Below, piece by piece: positions 24,471-36,845 of a DNA stretch of 64,000 bases. A program made the position numbers and the translations under genes. This DNA is from Neckera pumila (taxonomy: Eukaryota > Streptophyta > Bryopsida > Hypnales > Neckeraceae): contig OZ018408.1 of NCBI GenBank assembly GCA_963969595.1, positions 3,283,823 to 3,347,822 on the forward strand, given 5' to 3'. Within the stretch, counting starts at the first letter, position 1. Every line of letters starts with the position of its first letter. Below the pieces are notes generated by a model, which worked only from the letters and a program-made list of their open reading frames with translations, did no database searches and was not told the origin of the DNA.

Positions 24471-26060
24471 AATTTTGTTTGTTCTTGTTGGAATGCAGGA
24501 TTCTCACTTACACATTCTTTTGCACCTGAGATGAATAGTTCTATCTGCATACATTACCTTCATTGTGTCTGTCTGTGTTCATCATTTTGTCCTTCAACTT
24601 CAGTCAAGTTCTCAAACTTTGCCTTTAATTTGTTCCTATGCTTGAAATTCAACCATGATGGAGGCTGAGTGTGCAGTTCACTGCAACTTTTTTTTTTTCT
24701 TGAAACACATGGACAATTTCCATTGCAAAAAGAAACAGTATACAGAACCAAAGGACCATGTCCCCGGTGAAGTATTTAACTTTTCCACACCTTTTTTATT
24801 TATTTTTATTTTTAAAACTAAGCTAAAAATCAAGAGCCAATTCAAACCACCAACCCCAAGAAGGCCCAAGATCTAAGGTCGGACCACCTATACCTAATCA
24901 CTTAAGCCCCTGTGGCGCAGATGGTGAGCAGTTGAATGCGATGGAGATTTTTCCCGTGTAGGAAGATAGAAAATACTAAGACTGCAAAATTTTCAAATTT
25001 TTTTTTGCAAAATTGAAATTTTTGTGAATTTTGGGAGCCAAAAAGTGTTCCGAACCAATTCCCAATCACTAGAGTCTTCCAATTCCGATCACTCAAGAAG
25101 TAACTTCCTACTATCTACTTTCTTGTTTGTTTTTTTGCATACTTTAGGACATGTATCTACTAGTTCCAACCTTAAAAAAGAGTAAAAAACACATTACAAG
25201 CCTTGGGGCACTACCAATTGGGAATTGGTCCCTGGTTGGAAATGGGTGGTCTGACCTTAAGCTAGAACACCCAAGGGAGGAGAGGCCAAAAGCAATCAGA
25301 GTAAAGGCCCCAGGCCTAAAGCTTAGGCAAAAGATTCCATCTTGGGATGAGCTAGATTCCAGCTCACCTGCAGATGGGACCTTTTACCAAAGAAATCAGT
25401 TTGAAGCCAGATATTGTCAAAGCTCTTGATGAAGACACCTTGTCGGGATAGAGAGCACAGAGTTTGGTTGTTTTAAACCACGCCACTCTTGCATGATCAG
25501 TGATAGCCTCCCAAATTGCCTATTCCAGTTACAGAAGCAGATTCAAGTGGGTACAATATATAAGTATATATCACCTTCTTTCCAAAAAAATAAAAATAAA
25601 AATATATATATAAGTATATAAGTATATAAGTGGATGGTTTGTTTGTTATTGTTGGAATGGAGAATTCTCTACTGTACACAACTATGTAGCACCTGTCTGA
25701 AGGTAAATAGTTCTAAGTCATCTGTGCAAGTACTTGCATTGTCATTGCATGCTGTAGTACCAGTAGTGTGTACATTTTAGATTTGCCATTTGGGTGTCGG
25801 TTGCCCCAGTGAAGAGGCCGGCCAGACACACAATGAACTGGCCACACATTCATTTGTACCATTGAATTTAAGTAGTACCCACTTTGAAAGTACACACGTG
25901 TAGGCAGTGGAAACCTCTTGCCCTTTCGAATGCACTGAAGCTTATTATCCCTCATGGTTGTGTCAAGCATACTAGGAACAAAACCCAAAGTTTGAGAACT
26001 TGAGACTGAAGTTGTGAAGGACAAAATGATGAACACCATTATCATTTCATAAACTAAGTA
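24470..26060. repeat. Region with direct and inverted duplicated segments
   Basis: GTTGGAATGCAGGATTCTC...ATTACCTTCATTG (24488-24565) is repeated in direct order at 25650-25745. TTCATCATTTTGTCCTTCAA (24578 onward) reappears inverted at about 25991-26035. A copy of the TAAGGTAGAGCC-type element lies at about 24950-25270. A TA-rich run is at 25588-25632. No gene could be supported. Confidence 0.55.
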
Positions 26061-27134
26061 GTTAGGAGCAGCTATCAATACTTACTCTTCTCATGGAAAC
26101 AATCGAGCATGACACCTAAAGTTTGGAATTGAAGGCCATAATTTCCCCGTAAGTTAGGCCATGGTCTGATTGTTAAAAGTCAGTTTTACAAGCTGCCAGG
26201 ACAGCCGGGTGGTCTCACACCATTTTTTGGTTTTTGGTTTTTGGTTTTTGGAGAAGTCCTGAAGTGGCAACATACGAGAAAATGATGTAGCCAAATATTT
26301 TAGTATTCATCTATATTTTGGATAGAATTATCTTTTCATCCACATATTTGGATGAGTTTCATTTCTATTTGGCATTTTCATCCAAAATTTTAAAAAAAAT
26401 TGGAGCGATTTGGCATTATCATCCAATTTTTCTTCAAATTTTTCCTATAGGCTTGATGCAACCCATTTTTTTTTTAAGGAATTTGGACATCTAAGGCCTA
26501 ATAAAAAAACATTGTCTCACACTCTCACTGGATTTCAAGCTAGGTTGACCATGCCAGTCCTAGTCTCTCTGGTCTGGTCTGTGCACCTTCCTCCCTTTGC
26601 AGTCTTCCGACTCTCCAAGACCTCTCTCTCAACCTTCCACCTAGATTGAACATTCCGCGTAAGTGGGATTGATTGTTTCCTTCTTTTGGTTTTTAATGGC
26701 CACTTTGCTTTTCAAGAAAAAAATTAAAAATCATTAAGCACTGAGCTGCCGGTTTCCTATAGAAATATCCCCCAATACATGGCAAAATGGCCCTCTATAA
26801 AGTAGAAACATCCAAAACCGTCAGTATAAGCAATTCAGCATAGTTGGAGGTACCTTTTCTTTAAATTTATATTTTTGTAGTATTAGCAAGTGAAAATAAG
26901 AAGGAAAAAAAAAGGATTTTTTTGGTTGTAGTATGTAGTTTCAATGATTTTTCAAAGTGGCAGCTTCCTAGACCACTGAAACTTTCACATAGGTGGACCC
27001 AAAATTGAAAATTGCAAAAAACTATAGTCAGCAAATAAGAGTTAGATATGTGTCCTTCAAATGCGTTGGGGAACAAAAATTAAACATTTCAAGTACACAT
27101 TAATGGGAAGTCTAGGGACAAATTTAGTGATTGT
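26061..27134. other. Nothing recognised apart from a short (TTTTTGG)n tract
   Basis: Four TTTTTGG units lie at about 26224-26251. Confidence 0.45.
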
Positions 27135-27560
27135 CTAGCCCCTAAAGGACCAAATACCGTTTTTGTCAACATAACAATTTTGGGCAGCCCACTACAAACG
27201 GAATTTTTATTTTTTTTCTTTGAAAATTTCAAAAAACATGTGCCTGAGGAGTAGCTTTAAGGTCCAACAATTTTCATAACTTTTGACTCCACGATTAAAA
27301 ACTTATTGCATGATATGTTAATTTTCCGCGTTCGGCAGGCAGCCCGGGCAATTCAAAAAACTCCTTCAAAAGTCACTTTTTTGAAAAATGAAAAATTTGG
27401 AAGTAGTTCTAAGGAAACATTTCAGAGTAGAAAAGTTTGAATCACTCCATTTTGTTTAATGAGGTGAGAGTTATTAAGAATTCCAGTTTGTGGGTAGGTA
27501 TGGAGACTCTGGATTCCAAACCTACCCACAAACTGGAATTCCTAATAACTCTCACCTCAA
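27135..27560 (+). mobile_element. TTAA-family subfamily B fragment ending in a hairpin
   Basis: Starts with a decayed terminus (CTAGCCCCTAAAGGACCA). The right part is a near-perfect hairpin, 27460-27557, in which GAGGTGAGAGTTATTAAGAA and CCAGTTTGTGGGTAGGT face their complements. Rearrangement joined the element to its own inverted copy. Confidence 0.65.
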
Positions 27561-28668
27561 TCCGCCCTTTTCCAAAATAGATACACATCCGCCCAAACAT
27601 CATTGATCCAAGCTACAAGTCAACCCTTCACTGTCAACTCATACTGATTTAGAACCCCTACAATGAGTTCTTGAATGATCTCATCATTCTTCAGGCTCTA
27701 CGACCTCCATATCAATCTGACGCACCCTATCACCGCCAGATCTGCCTCTAATTGCTTTTGGAGGGTCGGGTTTGAAGGGATAGCTGGACAAACATCCAGG
27801 CTGCTAACGCAAGTTTACGGGAACCACTATCCTCTGCCATAGAATACCAACACAAAGATTAATCCGGCGCAAATGGCACCGACCTCACTTTTCTATCCCT
27901 GTCACGATTCCTAACTCACCACTCTTTCACTCAACTATGTGCACGCAGGGTTCTGCAAAAAGAGAGAGAGAAATGGAGTGGCAGTGTGCTTAAGTACTCG
28001 ATGTTTGGCCGACGGTTCCTGGAGGAGAACCAATGGGAGACTATTCCTGTAATGGTACCCTAGTTTCCTATACCAGAATTCTAGGTCATAGGTTCCTTCT
28101 ATCCGGGACGTTTCCGGGTTCTGGATTTCGTCTTTCATCTTGAAACTTAACAGGAGTTAACAGTTCTAGCAATCCAGAAACTAACTATTCCAAAGTTATC
28201 CATAGTTGAACCGGATTTTCTGTGTGTTACCAACAAAAACAAAAATTTTAGACTATCCTAATCCTTTTCTAATCCGTTCCTATATCTTTTGAGTTTCCGT
28301 ACTCCTACAACAAGTAAAATATTATCCTTTTTTGAGTACAATTTGTTGGAATGGATTTGAAATGAGGTTCTCTTAACAAGGTGATTTTTTAGAAATTTTT
28401 GTGTTCTTAAAATGTATAACCTCATTTGAGTACATCTAGTTTTGAACTAGAGGCAATGCAATTTTGGCTCGGTCAACCACTTGACATACTTGCACATTTG
28501 TAATTTTGAAAAAATGTATTTAAGTGATATAAAATCCAACCATTATATAGGACAACTTCATAAAGTATATGTACAAATTATGATGACTTTCATCTAAGCA
28601 TTATGAAAAAGAAACAAGAATATCATTTTGTTCATTGTCCAAAAATTGGATGTTGGAGCGCTTTAGGG
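27561..28668. other. GC-richer unique island, nature unknown
   Basis: Lacks the AT-rich repeats around it. On the minus strand a sequence beginning TGTAGGAGTACGGAAACTC (from 28318) and ending CCCTGCGTGCACA (about 27938) has the TG...CA limits of an LTR, but I saw no second copy, no primer site and no gene. Confidence 0.3.
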
Positions 28669-29429
28669 TTAATCCTTAAATTCCTAATTTCCAAGGAAAC
28701 AAAAAAATTCTAAATTTGAAAAAACTTACAAAATAATCTAAAAATAAAAAGGTGAAAATGTTCCACATTTGAGACTTTGACCTCCCAATTCATCACTTAA
28801 ATCTTCAAGGGACTAAGTGTCTTATACAAAATTTCAACTGAAATTATAAAGTTCAAGTTCTTATGATTTCAATTTTTTGACATGATTTTTTGAATTTTTT
28901 GAAAGATAGGAAAACACATTAGTTTTGTGAGAATATAATTTTTATTCCAATAGTTGCCCAAAAGCAAAAGTTATGCCATACTAAACTCATAAAGCACTAC
29001 GCCGAGTAAACAAATAAATCACAAAAATTTGGAAATAAAACTTTTAAAATCTTGTTTTTCATAGAAAATACTTTGGTCTACATAGAAAGCTTTGATTCAT
29101 TTTGAATTAGCTTGTTTTCTTCTCTTTAAAAACAACATCCAGCACTTCTTTTTTTATTGCATGTAGAATTTGTATTCTTGGCAGCATGCCGTCGCGTTAA
29201 ATTTGGTGGGGCTTCACTGTATTTGTCAGAATTGGCAAAATTTGCCCCAAAAAGAAGCGCTGCAAACATCTTCCAATCTATGTGGTCAAAGTTTTTGAAA
29301 TCTCTACCACATTTTTATATTTATCTAGTGCAAAATTCTACAGTTAGGTATGCAAAAATTAAAATAAAATTTTGAACCTTACAAAAAAAAATAGCAATTA
29401 AAAAAGGGCCTTGGTCCTTTAGAAGTTAA
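28669..29429 (+). mobile_element. TTAA-family element, degenerate and internally shortened
   Basis: Left TTAATCCTTAAATTCC; right TTGGTCCTTTAGAAGTTAA. About 760 bp, including a 110-bp segment (about 29157-29265) shared with 63193-63300. Confidence 0.65.
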
Positions 29430-29807
29430 ACATTTGTAGTGACTTTGCCATACCATTTTTATGATATTTTGTTTCTAGCCATGATTTGCAATGACTTCCT
29501 ATAATCTATGTTATTGGCTCACTTCTACCGGGTCCAAATGCAACTTTTTTTTTTTGGGTGTCTGTTCTATGTGGATTTTTGATAGGCTCCTAATGGTAAT
29601 ATCCTCAATTAAAATTCCTATGCCTCACCAATCAAAAGATATTTGGATAAGGTAGATCAACCCGTTTCCACCAGCTATCTATTTCCATCATACTTTTGGC
29701 TCTAGTTCTATCCAAAAACTCATCCAAATCCATTTATTTTTTGACAAAATCACTACATTAAATGCCAAGAAGGGATAACATGTCAATCATTTAATGGTGA
29801 ACACTTA

Positions 29808-30070
29808 AGTACCATTGGATACATGGAAAGGCGGTTGTTTATAGGACGTTCATGATGCCACTTTATAAATGGTTTTATAATTTTAGGACAGGCCGCTTCA
29901 GAATTTCATAGAAATTATAATTTTAATTGAAAACTTATAGTTCCACTTAGGTTTGATTTGTAGAAGAAGTGTACACCTCTGGAAAATATGTGCCCCTCTT
30001 AGAGTTAGCCTCAAGATATTCAGATTGCAAATCAGGGTGGTAATAGGCTTTTCTACTTTATTTGTTGGGT
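29808..30070. repeat. Dispersed repeat family E, copy 2
   Basis: Same block order as 19685-20010, diverged by many single-base changes. Function unknown; no clear termini. Confidence 0.65.
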
Positions 30071-30559
30071 TGTTTGCCATGCAGGACACTAAATTGTGCC
30101 TCCAAAGGTGGGACCAACAGAATGAATCTTGTGTTCTCCGGGATAAATATAAGGAAAAAAAACCCTATTTTGTGCCATGTCTAGGGTATGTTGTAGACCT
30201 CTCCTAGCTAATTTGGGGTCTCTGATTGCATACATGAGTTCAAAATTTTCCAAAAATAAAAGTGGCAAAAAAGAAATTCCTGTGTTTTCCCCAGGGTAAA
30301 TTTGGCCCACAGAGCCCACCTTCGAAGGCACAACTTACTGTTAGCGTCCTCCGTTTGCCGTCATCCATTGCTGATGCTCTTAATGTATCAATTCATTCAT
30401 GCACTTTCTGTTTTTGATATTTTCATAGTACACTGCCAGTGTCATGCATCTTTTTGTTTCTGCGCTTTATCATAAAATTCATAACCCGGGGAATAAATAT
30501 CTCACCTTCCCAAGGAGCATAACATTCAAGAGCAGTAAGCCTGACTGCCTTCCTCTGAA

Positions 30560-30626
30560 CGGTTTATTGTGGAATATACCACACCATCTCATCCAGGGGA
30601 TGAAATGGTGTGGTGTATTCCACACA
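30560..30626. repeat. Short hairpin
   Basis: GTGGAATATACCACACCATC faces GATGAAATGGTGTGGTGTAT plus TCCAC; the arms are about 26 bases with a tiny loop. Confidence 0.7.
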
Positions 30627-30702
30627 CTCAATTGAGCTCAAATACACGCGTCAATTTCTGTCAGAGGGTTGAAGTACACTCAGTTGAATGTTATTAGGCT
30701 GC

Positions 30703-31635
30703 ATGAACCCCTAAAGGTCGGAGACTATGTTATCACCAAAAGTACTCCAAAACTGCCATTTCTAGTACAAGTATCAAATTTCAGAAAAAAAACATTTTTG
30801 GACACATGTAATTGTAGGATCTTGTAGTAAACTTGTTTGAGAATATGTAGAAAAAATTTCAGAATTTTCGACCTTGTAGTTTGCAAGATATTAGCATTTG
30901 GATTGACAAAAACCCTTTTTTTGGCCCTGCGGAAATCCAGGCAACTGCACTTCACAAGGTCACATTTAAATGGAAAAGCGTCCAAAATGGTGGTTACTCC
31001 TTGGATTCACTCTTCAGAGCAAGTTGGATACATGCTTGAAAAAATTCAGATCATTTGGAATTGTACAACATATAGGAAAAAAATAGGGTGTGGAAAGAAG
31101 TAGAGAATGATTCAAAACACAAAATTGTTAATAATTTAAATATGGAATGAAAAAATATCAATTCCAACGGTTGTAATGTTTTAGTAAACAATATACATCC
31201 TATGCTTTTATTTTTTTCAAAAAATATTAAAAATTGAATTAAATAAAGGACTTCTAAGTTTATTTTAGAATAGGGAATCCATAACTGCCCGCAAACTAGA
31301 ACACCTCATAATGTTTATCTCATAAATCAAAATGGAATAATTCAAAGCTTTAAGCATATATAGAGATCTAAAGAACCAATTTCAAATTTTTATTTTTTTA
31401 AAAAGTGATTTTTCAAAAAAATTTGAGCTGCCCGCCGACCATTGAAAATGACATATCATCCAATAACTTCTTAACCATATAGTCAAAAGTTTGGAAAATT
31501 GTTGGGCCTTAAAGCTAGTCCTTGGGCACACGTTGTGTGAAATTTTCAAAAAAATAAAATAAAATTTCCATTTGTAGTGAGCTGCCCAAAATCGCTATGT
31601 TGCCAAAAAATATTGTTTGGTCCTTTAGGGATTAA
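30703..31635 (-). mobile_element. TTAA-family subfamily B element, full length
   Basis: Left end decayed (TGAACCCCTAAAGG), right end TTTGGTCCTTTAGGGATTAA. It has a single TTAA at 31239-31242, in AAATTGAATTAAATAAAGGA, the unoccupied form of the site filled at 41518-42429. Confidence 0.8.
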
Positions 31636-31679
31636 ATTCAGTTTCCATTGGCACCTCGGTCACTGGAGTCACACTGGAG

Positions 31680-32700
31680 GTAGTGGATGATTTCGTGGAT
31701 GAAGCCTTTAGAGAGGCAAAGGCAGCCTCTCTGAAGGCTCTTGAATGTTATGAGAGTTCAATTGTCACATTCCATTTCTAGAACCTATTCTTGCAATGAA
31801 ATTTCGTTTCATTTGTTTTAAAAAAACCCAAAAATGCCCTATTCTTGTACAGGTATGCTTCCATTCCATTACTTCTTCTTGTGGAGGACACTACTGCTGG
31901 GCACTGGAAAATCAATTCTGATCACTAAGGTAGACGTACCCAATACCAACTGCTAACCTAATATCACCCAAATGTAGGTTTATCACTGATTCCAGAGTGA
32001 GAATCTATGATTATAGTACATGCCCTTAACTTCATAATAAGCGAAGTTAAGGTATGTACTTGCGTTATAGATTCTCGTTCTGGAATCAATGAAGGTCCTA
32101 CATTTGGGTGGTATTAAAATTAGGGGAGGCAACCTATTTTTGATCACTTAAAAAATTATGCATATCTACAAGGCGAATTCTTCAGTGGGAAAATTTTTCT
32201 GGGTGCAAAAATAGAGTTCGGAAGGTTTCTATAATTTTTTAGATTTTTATTTCTCAAAACATATTTACTATGATTTTTTGGTTGAAGATTTTGTTTGACT
32301 CATTCTAGTCATAGAGACTTTTCTATTTCCAACCAAGGGCTGGTTGCAAAATCCACCAAGGGTTGGTTGCACTATTGAGAGTCTTGGAGGCAATCCTAAT
32401 GTGCCACAACTGCTTTGGAAACCATGCCATAATTAATCATTGGTCATTTCCTCCTTCACGGAAATAGAATAGCATACATGGCCACAATGGGACATCGCTC
32501 AAGAATGGGTTGCCTCCCTTAGCGGTTGGTATTGGGTATGTCTACCTTAAAGGTCATCTGCTCTAAAAGCGACCATCTAAGGGCTGGTCCACCATTTTCA
32601 TAGGCTTTCGTGGACATAACATTCAATAGCATTTTATGAGATTGCCTTTTAGTCTCCGGAGTCTTCATCCACGATTTTCATCCACATTATTAATGTAAGC
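31680..32700. mobile_element. Nested foldback structure
   Basis: An outer pair (GGATGATTTCGTGGATGAAG at about 31685 against CTTCATCCACGATTTTCATC at about 32664), a middle pair (AAGGTAGACGTACCCAATAC at 31929 against GTATTGGGTATGTCTACCTT at about 32529) and an inner hairpin (about 31965-32112, centre 32040) lie inside one another. This suggests repeated insertion of inverted-repeat elements. Confidence 0.6.
31794..31837 (+). mobile_element. 44-bp retroposon tail with 10-bp target duplication
   Basis: CCTATTCTTG stands at 31784-31793 and again at 31838-31847. Between them are CAATGAAATTTCGTTTCATT, TGTTTT and an A-rich tail, the extreme 3' end of the retroposon seen at 59272. Confidence 0.75.
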
Positions 32701-32879
32701 TTTAGGACCAAGATAGTAGCAATACATTTATGATGCGTTCCATTTTTTGGCTAAATCCAAAACTTACAAACAATAAATATTTATAAAGATAGATGGTTTG
32801 CCAAAATTTAAGAATCCATTGAGTATTATACCAATGTAATCTCACCATTTGCCATCAATAACTTATTTTGAGTTTTCTA

Positions 32880-33140
32880 AAGAAAACAGAAGCTCTTTAT
32901 ATACACATGGGGTGGTAGGAGGTTGAACATCCCATGGGGGATAAGTAAATTAGAATTTGTAGTTTCTCAACTACTCATAGTGGAGTCAAAAGTAGGAATT
33001 GTATTTGAAGTAGAATTTTACACCTCATTTAGGCATAATAGAATAGATTTTTTCAAGAAATTTTGATCTAAAAAAAGTTGGGAAATCAAGTTAAGTTTCA
33101 TCTCCAAAAATCCATTTGAGATTTAAATCTTCCACTCAAA
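32880..33140. repeat. Single arm of the 711-1786 foldback family
   Basis: AGAAGCTCTTTATA, CCTCATTTAGGCATAATAGA and CTCAAAAGTTATGGACAAAT blocks match arms of the foldbacks at 711 and 36475. The partner arm is missing. Confidence 0.55.
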
Positions 33141-34009
33141 AGTTATGGACAAATTTCAGAGCACTTTTTACATACAGTAGACACTTTTTACATACAGTAA
33201 TTGTAACACAAGCAGTGACAAGGGGTCATAACACTGCACACTTAATATAATAGAAGATGTGGGATATGGCCATTTTAGGGTCACAGTGAATTGAATGCAT
33301 CTAGTAATATATTCCAACTTTGTTTGCAAATTTGTGAAATCTTGTCAAGCCATAATAACCCTATAATGACGCCAAAGCAATTTTGTGGCTTTCTAGATGA
33401 CAATGCGGTGATGTATACAGAGATTGAAAGCATTTTTTCATCCACTTTTTTTTTGTTGACCTTTCATGGTGGGTTATGAAGAGTACCCAATTGAATTTGT
33501 AGTCTTGATAGTGTTTGTTTTCACATAAATGAGAAACTAGTGAAAAAAATTGGATCACAAAATATGCTATTTTTAGTATATTTTAGGAAGTTGTTGCTCC
33601 TTGTTCTAAATCTGAAATTTCACCACAAAAACCTCCACAAAAATGATATTTTCTAAATTCGAGCCCAACTAACAAAGTAAAGGCCATCTATTCTAGTTTC
33701 TCCTCTAATTTGAAGTTTGAAAAAATCCCTAATATTGAATATTTTATTGCAGATTGAATTGTGGATGTATTTTCAATGTCTATTATTTTCTAATTATAGT
33801 TGATACAAAAATTGAGTTTACACCATGATGTTCTTTATGGTAATATACACACATGGTGAAAATTTCTAATTTTTGAAATAATTTTCTATTTGATGTGATT
33901 TTTCTTCACTTTTTTTTCAAAAATACTCAAAAAAATTAGTTTTCCACAAAAAAAACTAATATTTTTGTAAAATACAAAAGACATGTAATTTCATCTATAA
34001 AAAATAAAT
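33141..34009. other. Nothing recognised
   Basis: A direct repeat ACTTTTTACATACAGTA (33172 and 33185) is the only structure seen. Confidence 0.4.
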
Positions 34010-34456
34010 CACTACAAGAAAATTCAATTTCCAAATCAATAGGAGAAACAAAAAATATATGTTGATTTGGACAATTGATTAGGGCATTTTGATTCGGACA
34101 ACAATCAACACTTTTATGTTGCTTTAATTTCTAGATTTGGTCAAATTCAAAAAAATATTGTTATTCCATGCAGACTGCCACATAAGCCAAATCTGCCATG
34201 TGGTCAAGGTTGTCACATCAACAAACCTGCCACGTAAGTAGGACTATAAATTTTTGTTTTTATTTAAAACTAAATTTTAACTTCAAAAAATTCAACACTA
34301 TATTCAAAGCAATATAATATATCTAAATATTGAACTTCAAGTGTCACTTACCATGGTGTTAGTAGAAATGAGAAGACAAGCCCTTTATACAAGTGGATTG
34401 GCGGGAGATAGAAGACACCATATGGAATAAATCAACTGGGATGTGTAAGCTTATAG

Positions 34457-35384
34457 TTAACCCCTAAAGGACCATTTGTCCCTTTGGGGGACAATTTGGG
34501 TCTGAGCAGGTTCCTACTGTCTCCATTTTTAGTGATGCTTTTTGGAATTTTTTGAGGTTGTGTATTTTTGCAAGAGCTTTGTGAATATATAATTTTTATT
34601 TTATTTGATGCCTAGTAGCAAAAGTTATGGTACAACAATCAAAAATAGAATTCGGCGGGCAGTACGAAAAAAATCACAGATAGTCAAAATAATTTTTTTC
34701 AAATTTTTTTCTCAAAGATTATATTTTTCTCTACATGTTAAGCTTTGTTTCATTCAATTTGGACTAATAATGAAAAAGTTATGGACAATCTTAGCTTTTT
34801 TGGGCAATCTAAGCATCTTCTTGAAAAAATAACTTGTAGAATTCATTTTGAATGCAATTCTTAGGATTTTTTGAAAAAAATTGTTAGACAAGGTTAGATT
34901 TTTTTGCCAAAACAATCTCATCTTTGAAATTATTGTAATTCAATTCCATCTAAAAGCTATAAACAATTTAGTTTTTTCCTCAATCTTCAACCCACCTCTA
35001 CTTAACAATTTTTTAATGAGCGAAAATTGAGTGCTTTTTTTCCTAAATTTTTTTGGTAGATTCTCAAGTCAACTACTTAACAAAAATAAGTAAAAATCAG
35101 TAGTGCAAAAAATTTGAGCTAAAAAGATTCAAAGCCAAAAAATCTAGTCAAGCAAGGTCCAAAAATGCTTGTTTTCTTCACTTTAAATGCATATATCTTA
35201 TAATCTACATGGTCAAAGTTTCTGAAATTTTTTCTACTTATTCATATAGTAGTCAAGTATAAGATTTTATGGTTGGATATGCAAAAAAAAAAGTTTTTAA
35301 AGTTTTTTTCTCTTTGCAATAGAAATGACAATTTTGAATGTTTTTTTTTCTAGGAAAATCACCTTTGGTCCTTTAAAGGGTTAA
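34457..35384 (+). mobile_element. TTAA-family TIR element inside the CACTA element (928 bp)
   Basis: Ends TTAACCCCTAAAGGACCA and TGGTCCTTTAAAGGGTTAA; TTAA both sides. Confidence 0.85.
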
Positions 35385-35391
35385 CCCAAGG

Positions 35392-35720
35392 CATTAGAGA
35401 AAATTTCAGGCCTTCATAGGGCTGCTCCTCAACCCTCCAAAGTATTATAAAATTTCATTTTTCAGGGCTCAAAATTTCATTTTCCCCCTATTTCCGCATA
35501 GCTGAAATTGCAGTGACAATGGCGCAAAAACCCAATTTTTACGAGTTAAAAATTTATTAAAATTAAAAAAAACAAAAAAACTAACACATGCAAAATCTGA
35601 CTATTTTTGCTTGGCTGACTGCTCACCAGGGGACTTTTTCAGATTGACAAGCCAAGCTTGGAAATACCTTGGCTTGTCAATTTGGAGCAACCCTCTAAAA
35701 GGCTGATATTTTCTCTAATG
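35392..35720. mobile_element. CATTAG-family element, group I (329 bp)
   Basis: CATTAGAGAAAATTTCAGGC faces AGGCTGATATTTTCTCTAATG minus its first base. Flanks AAGG and GGTG give no duplication. It starts only eight bases after the end of the TTAA element. Confidence 0.8.
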
Positions 35721-36474
35721 GGTGTATTCTTCCAAATGGACCAAAACTGCCAACAACTTGAGCAATTTTTTTGCTCATTCCTTTTCTTGAGATTGGATAG
35801 AAGGTAATTATAGGAACTTGAATTTAACATTGAAATTGAGCACTTCAAAAAAATTCAGATTATTTGACCGCACATTTTAGGAGATATTTAATTTTGAGTT
35901 TTTTCTTAAGTCAATGGAAATACAAGGCAGTGCACTTTGAAGGAGCATGTCTTTGTGAGAATAATTTGAAATGATGCCATTTTTGTGCTTAATGAAAGAT
36001 AAGAGAGTTTAAAATGTACAAGTGAAATTTCTTAACATTCCAACAATTTTACAATTCATGGTCAAGCTTGCAATGCACGGTGGTCACTGAAATTTGAGTA
36101 GTGTTTGCAAGAGAAAATAGAATGGGACACTTTTCTTCTCCTTGAACACCTTGGATTTGCCTTTTTTGAGGTGTATCTGACGTTTATGAGATGGGCAAGA
36201 AGGACATTGGTTGTTTGACTTTTTAGTCCATGCCCAAACCATACACAAAAAAACGAGCTATAAACTACACTACACCACTTAACTTTGAAAAATTCCACCG
36301 GTGGAGTTTAACTTGGAATTTGATGAAACCACCGCCACTGGATTTGTATTGCAGTCTATCTTTTAGAAATAATTTTTATTTTCAAGAAACTCAAAAGTTG
36401 AGAATAAAAAGCTCAAAAGCAGGGGCAGAGACCAGAAAATGGTCGCTTGGGTCATTAGGGTTAAATGCAAAGGT

Positions 36475-36845
36475 AGAAATTATGGTAAAAGTAGATTTTT
36501 AGACCTCATTTTTGGATAGTAGAATAACTTTTTTCAAAAAACCTTGAACTAAGAAGAGGTGGGAAATCAAGCCAAGTTTCATCCTCAAGAATCCGTTTGA
36601 CATTTTGAGCCTCCAATCAAAAGTTATGGACAAATTTCAGAGAAGAAGTTTGAAATTGTCAAAGAAAACGTCCCTTCCAACTCCTCTCTGGAATTTATCT
36701 ATAACTTTTGATTGGAGGCTCAAAATCTCAAACAAATTTTTGAAAATGAAATTTGGCTTGATTCACCACCTCTTCTTAGTTCAACTTTTTTGAAAAAAAT
36801 TATTCTACTCTGCCAAAATGAGGTATGAAACTCTACTTTCAGGAT
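36475..36845. repeat. Foldback of the 711-1786 family (arms about 180 bp)
   Basis: TTTTGAGCCTCCAATCAAAA on the left faces TTTTGATTGGAGGCTCAAAA on the right; pairing extends out to AGTAGATTTTTAGACCTCAT and ATGAGGTATGAAACTCTACT. Centre near 36670. Confidence 0.8.
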
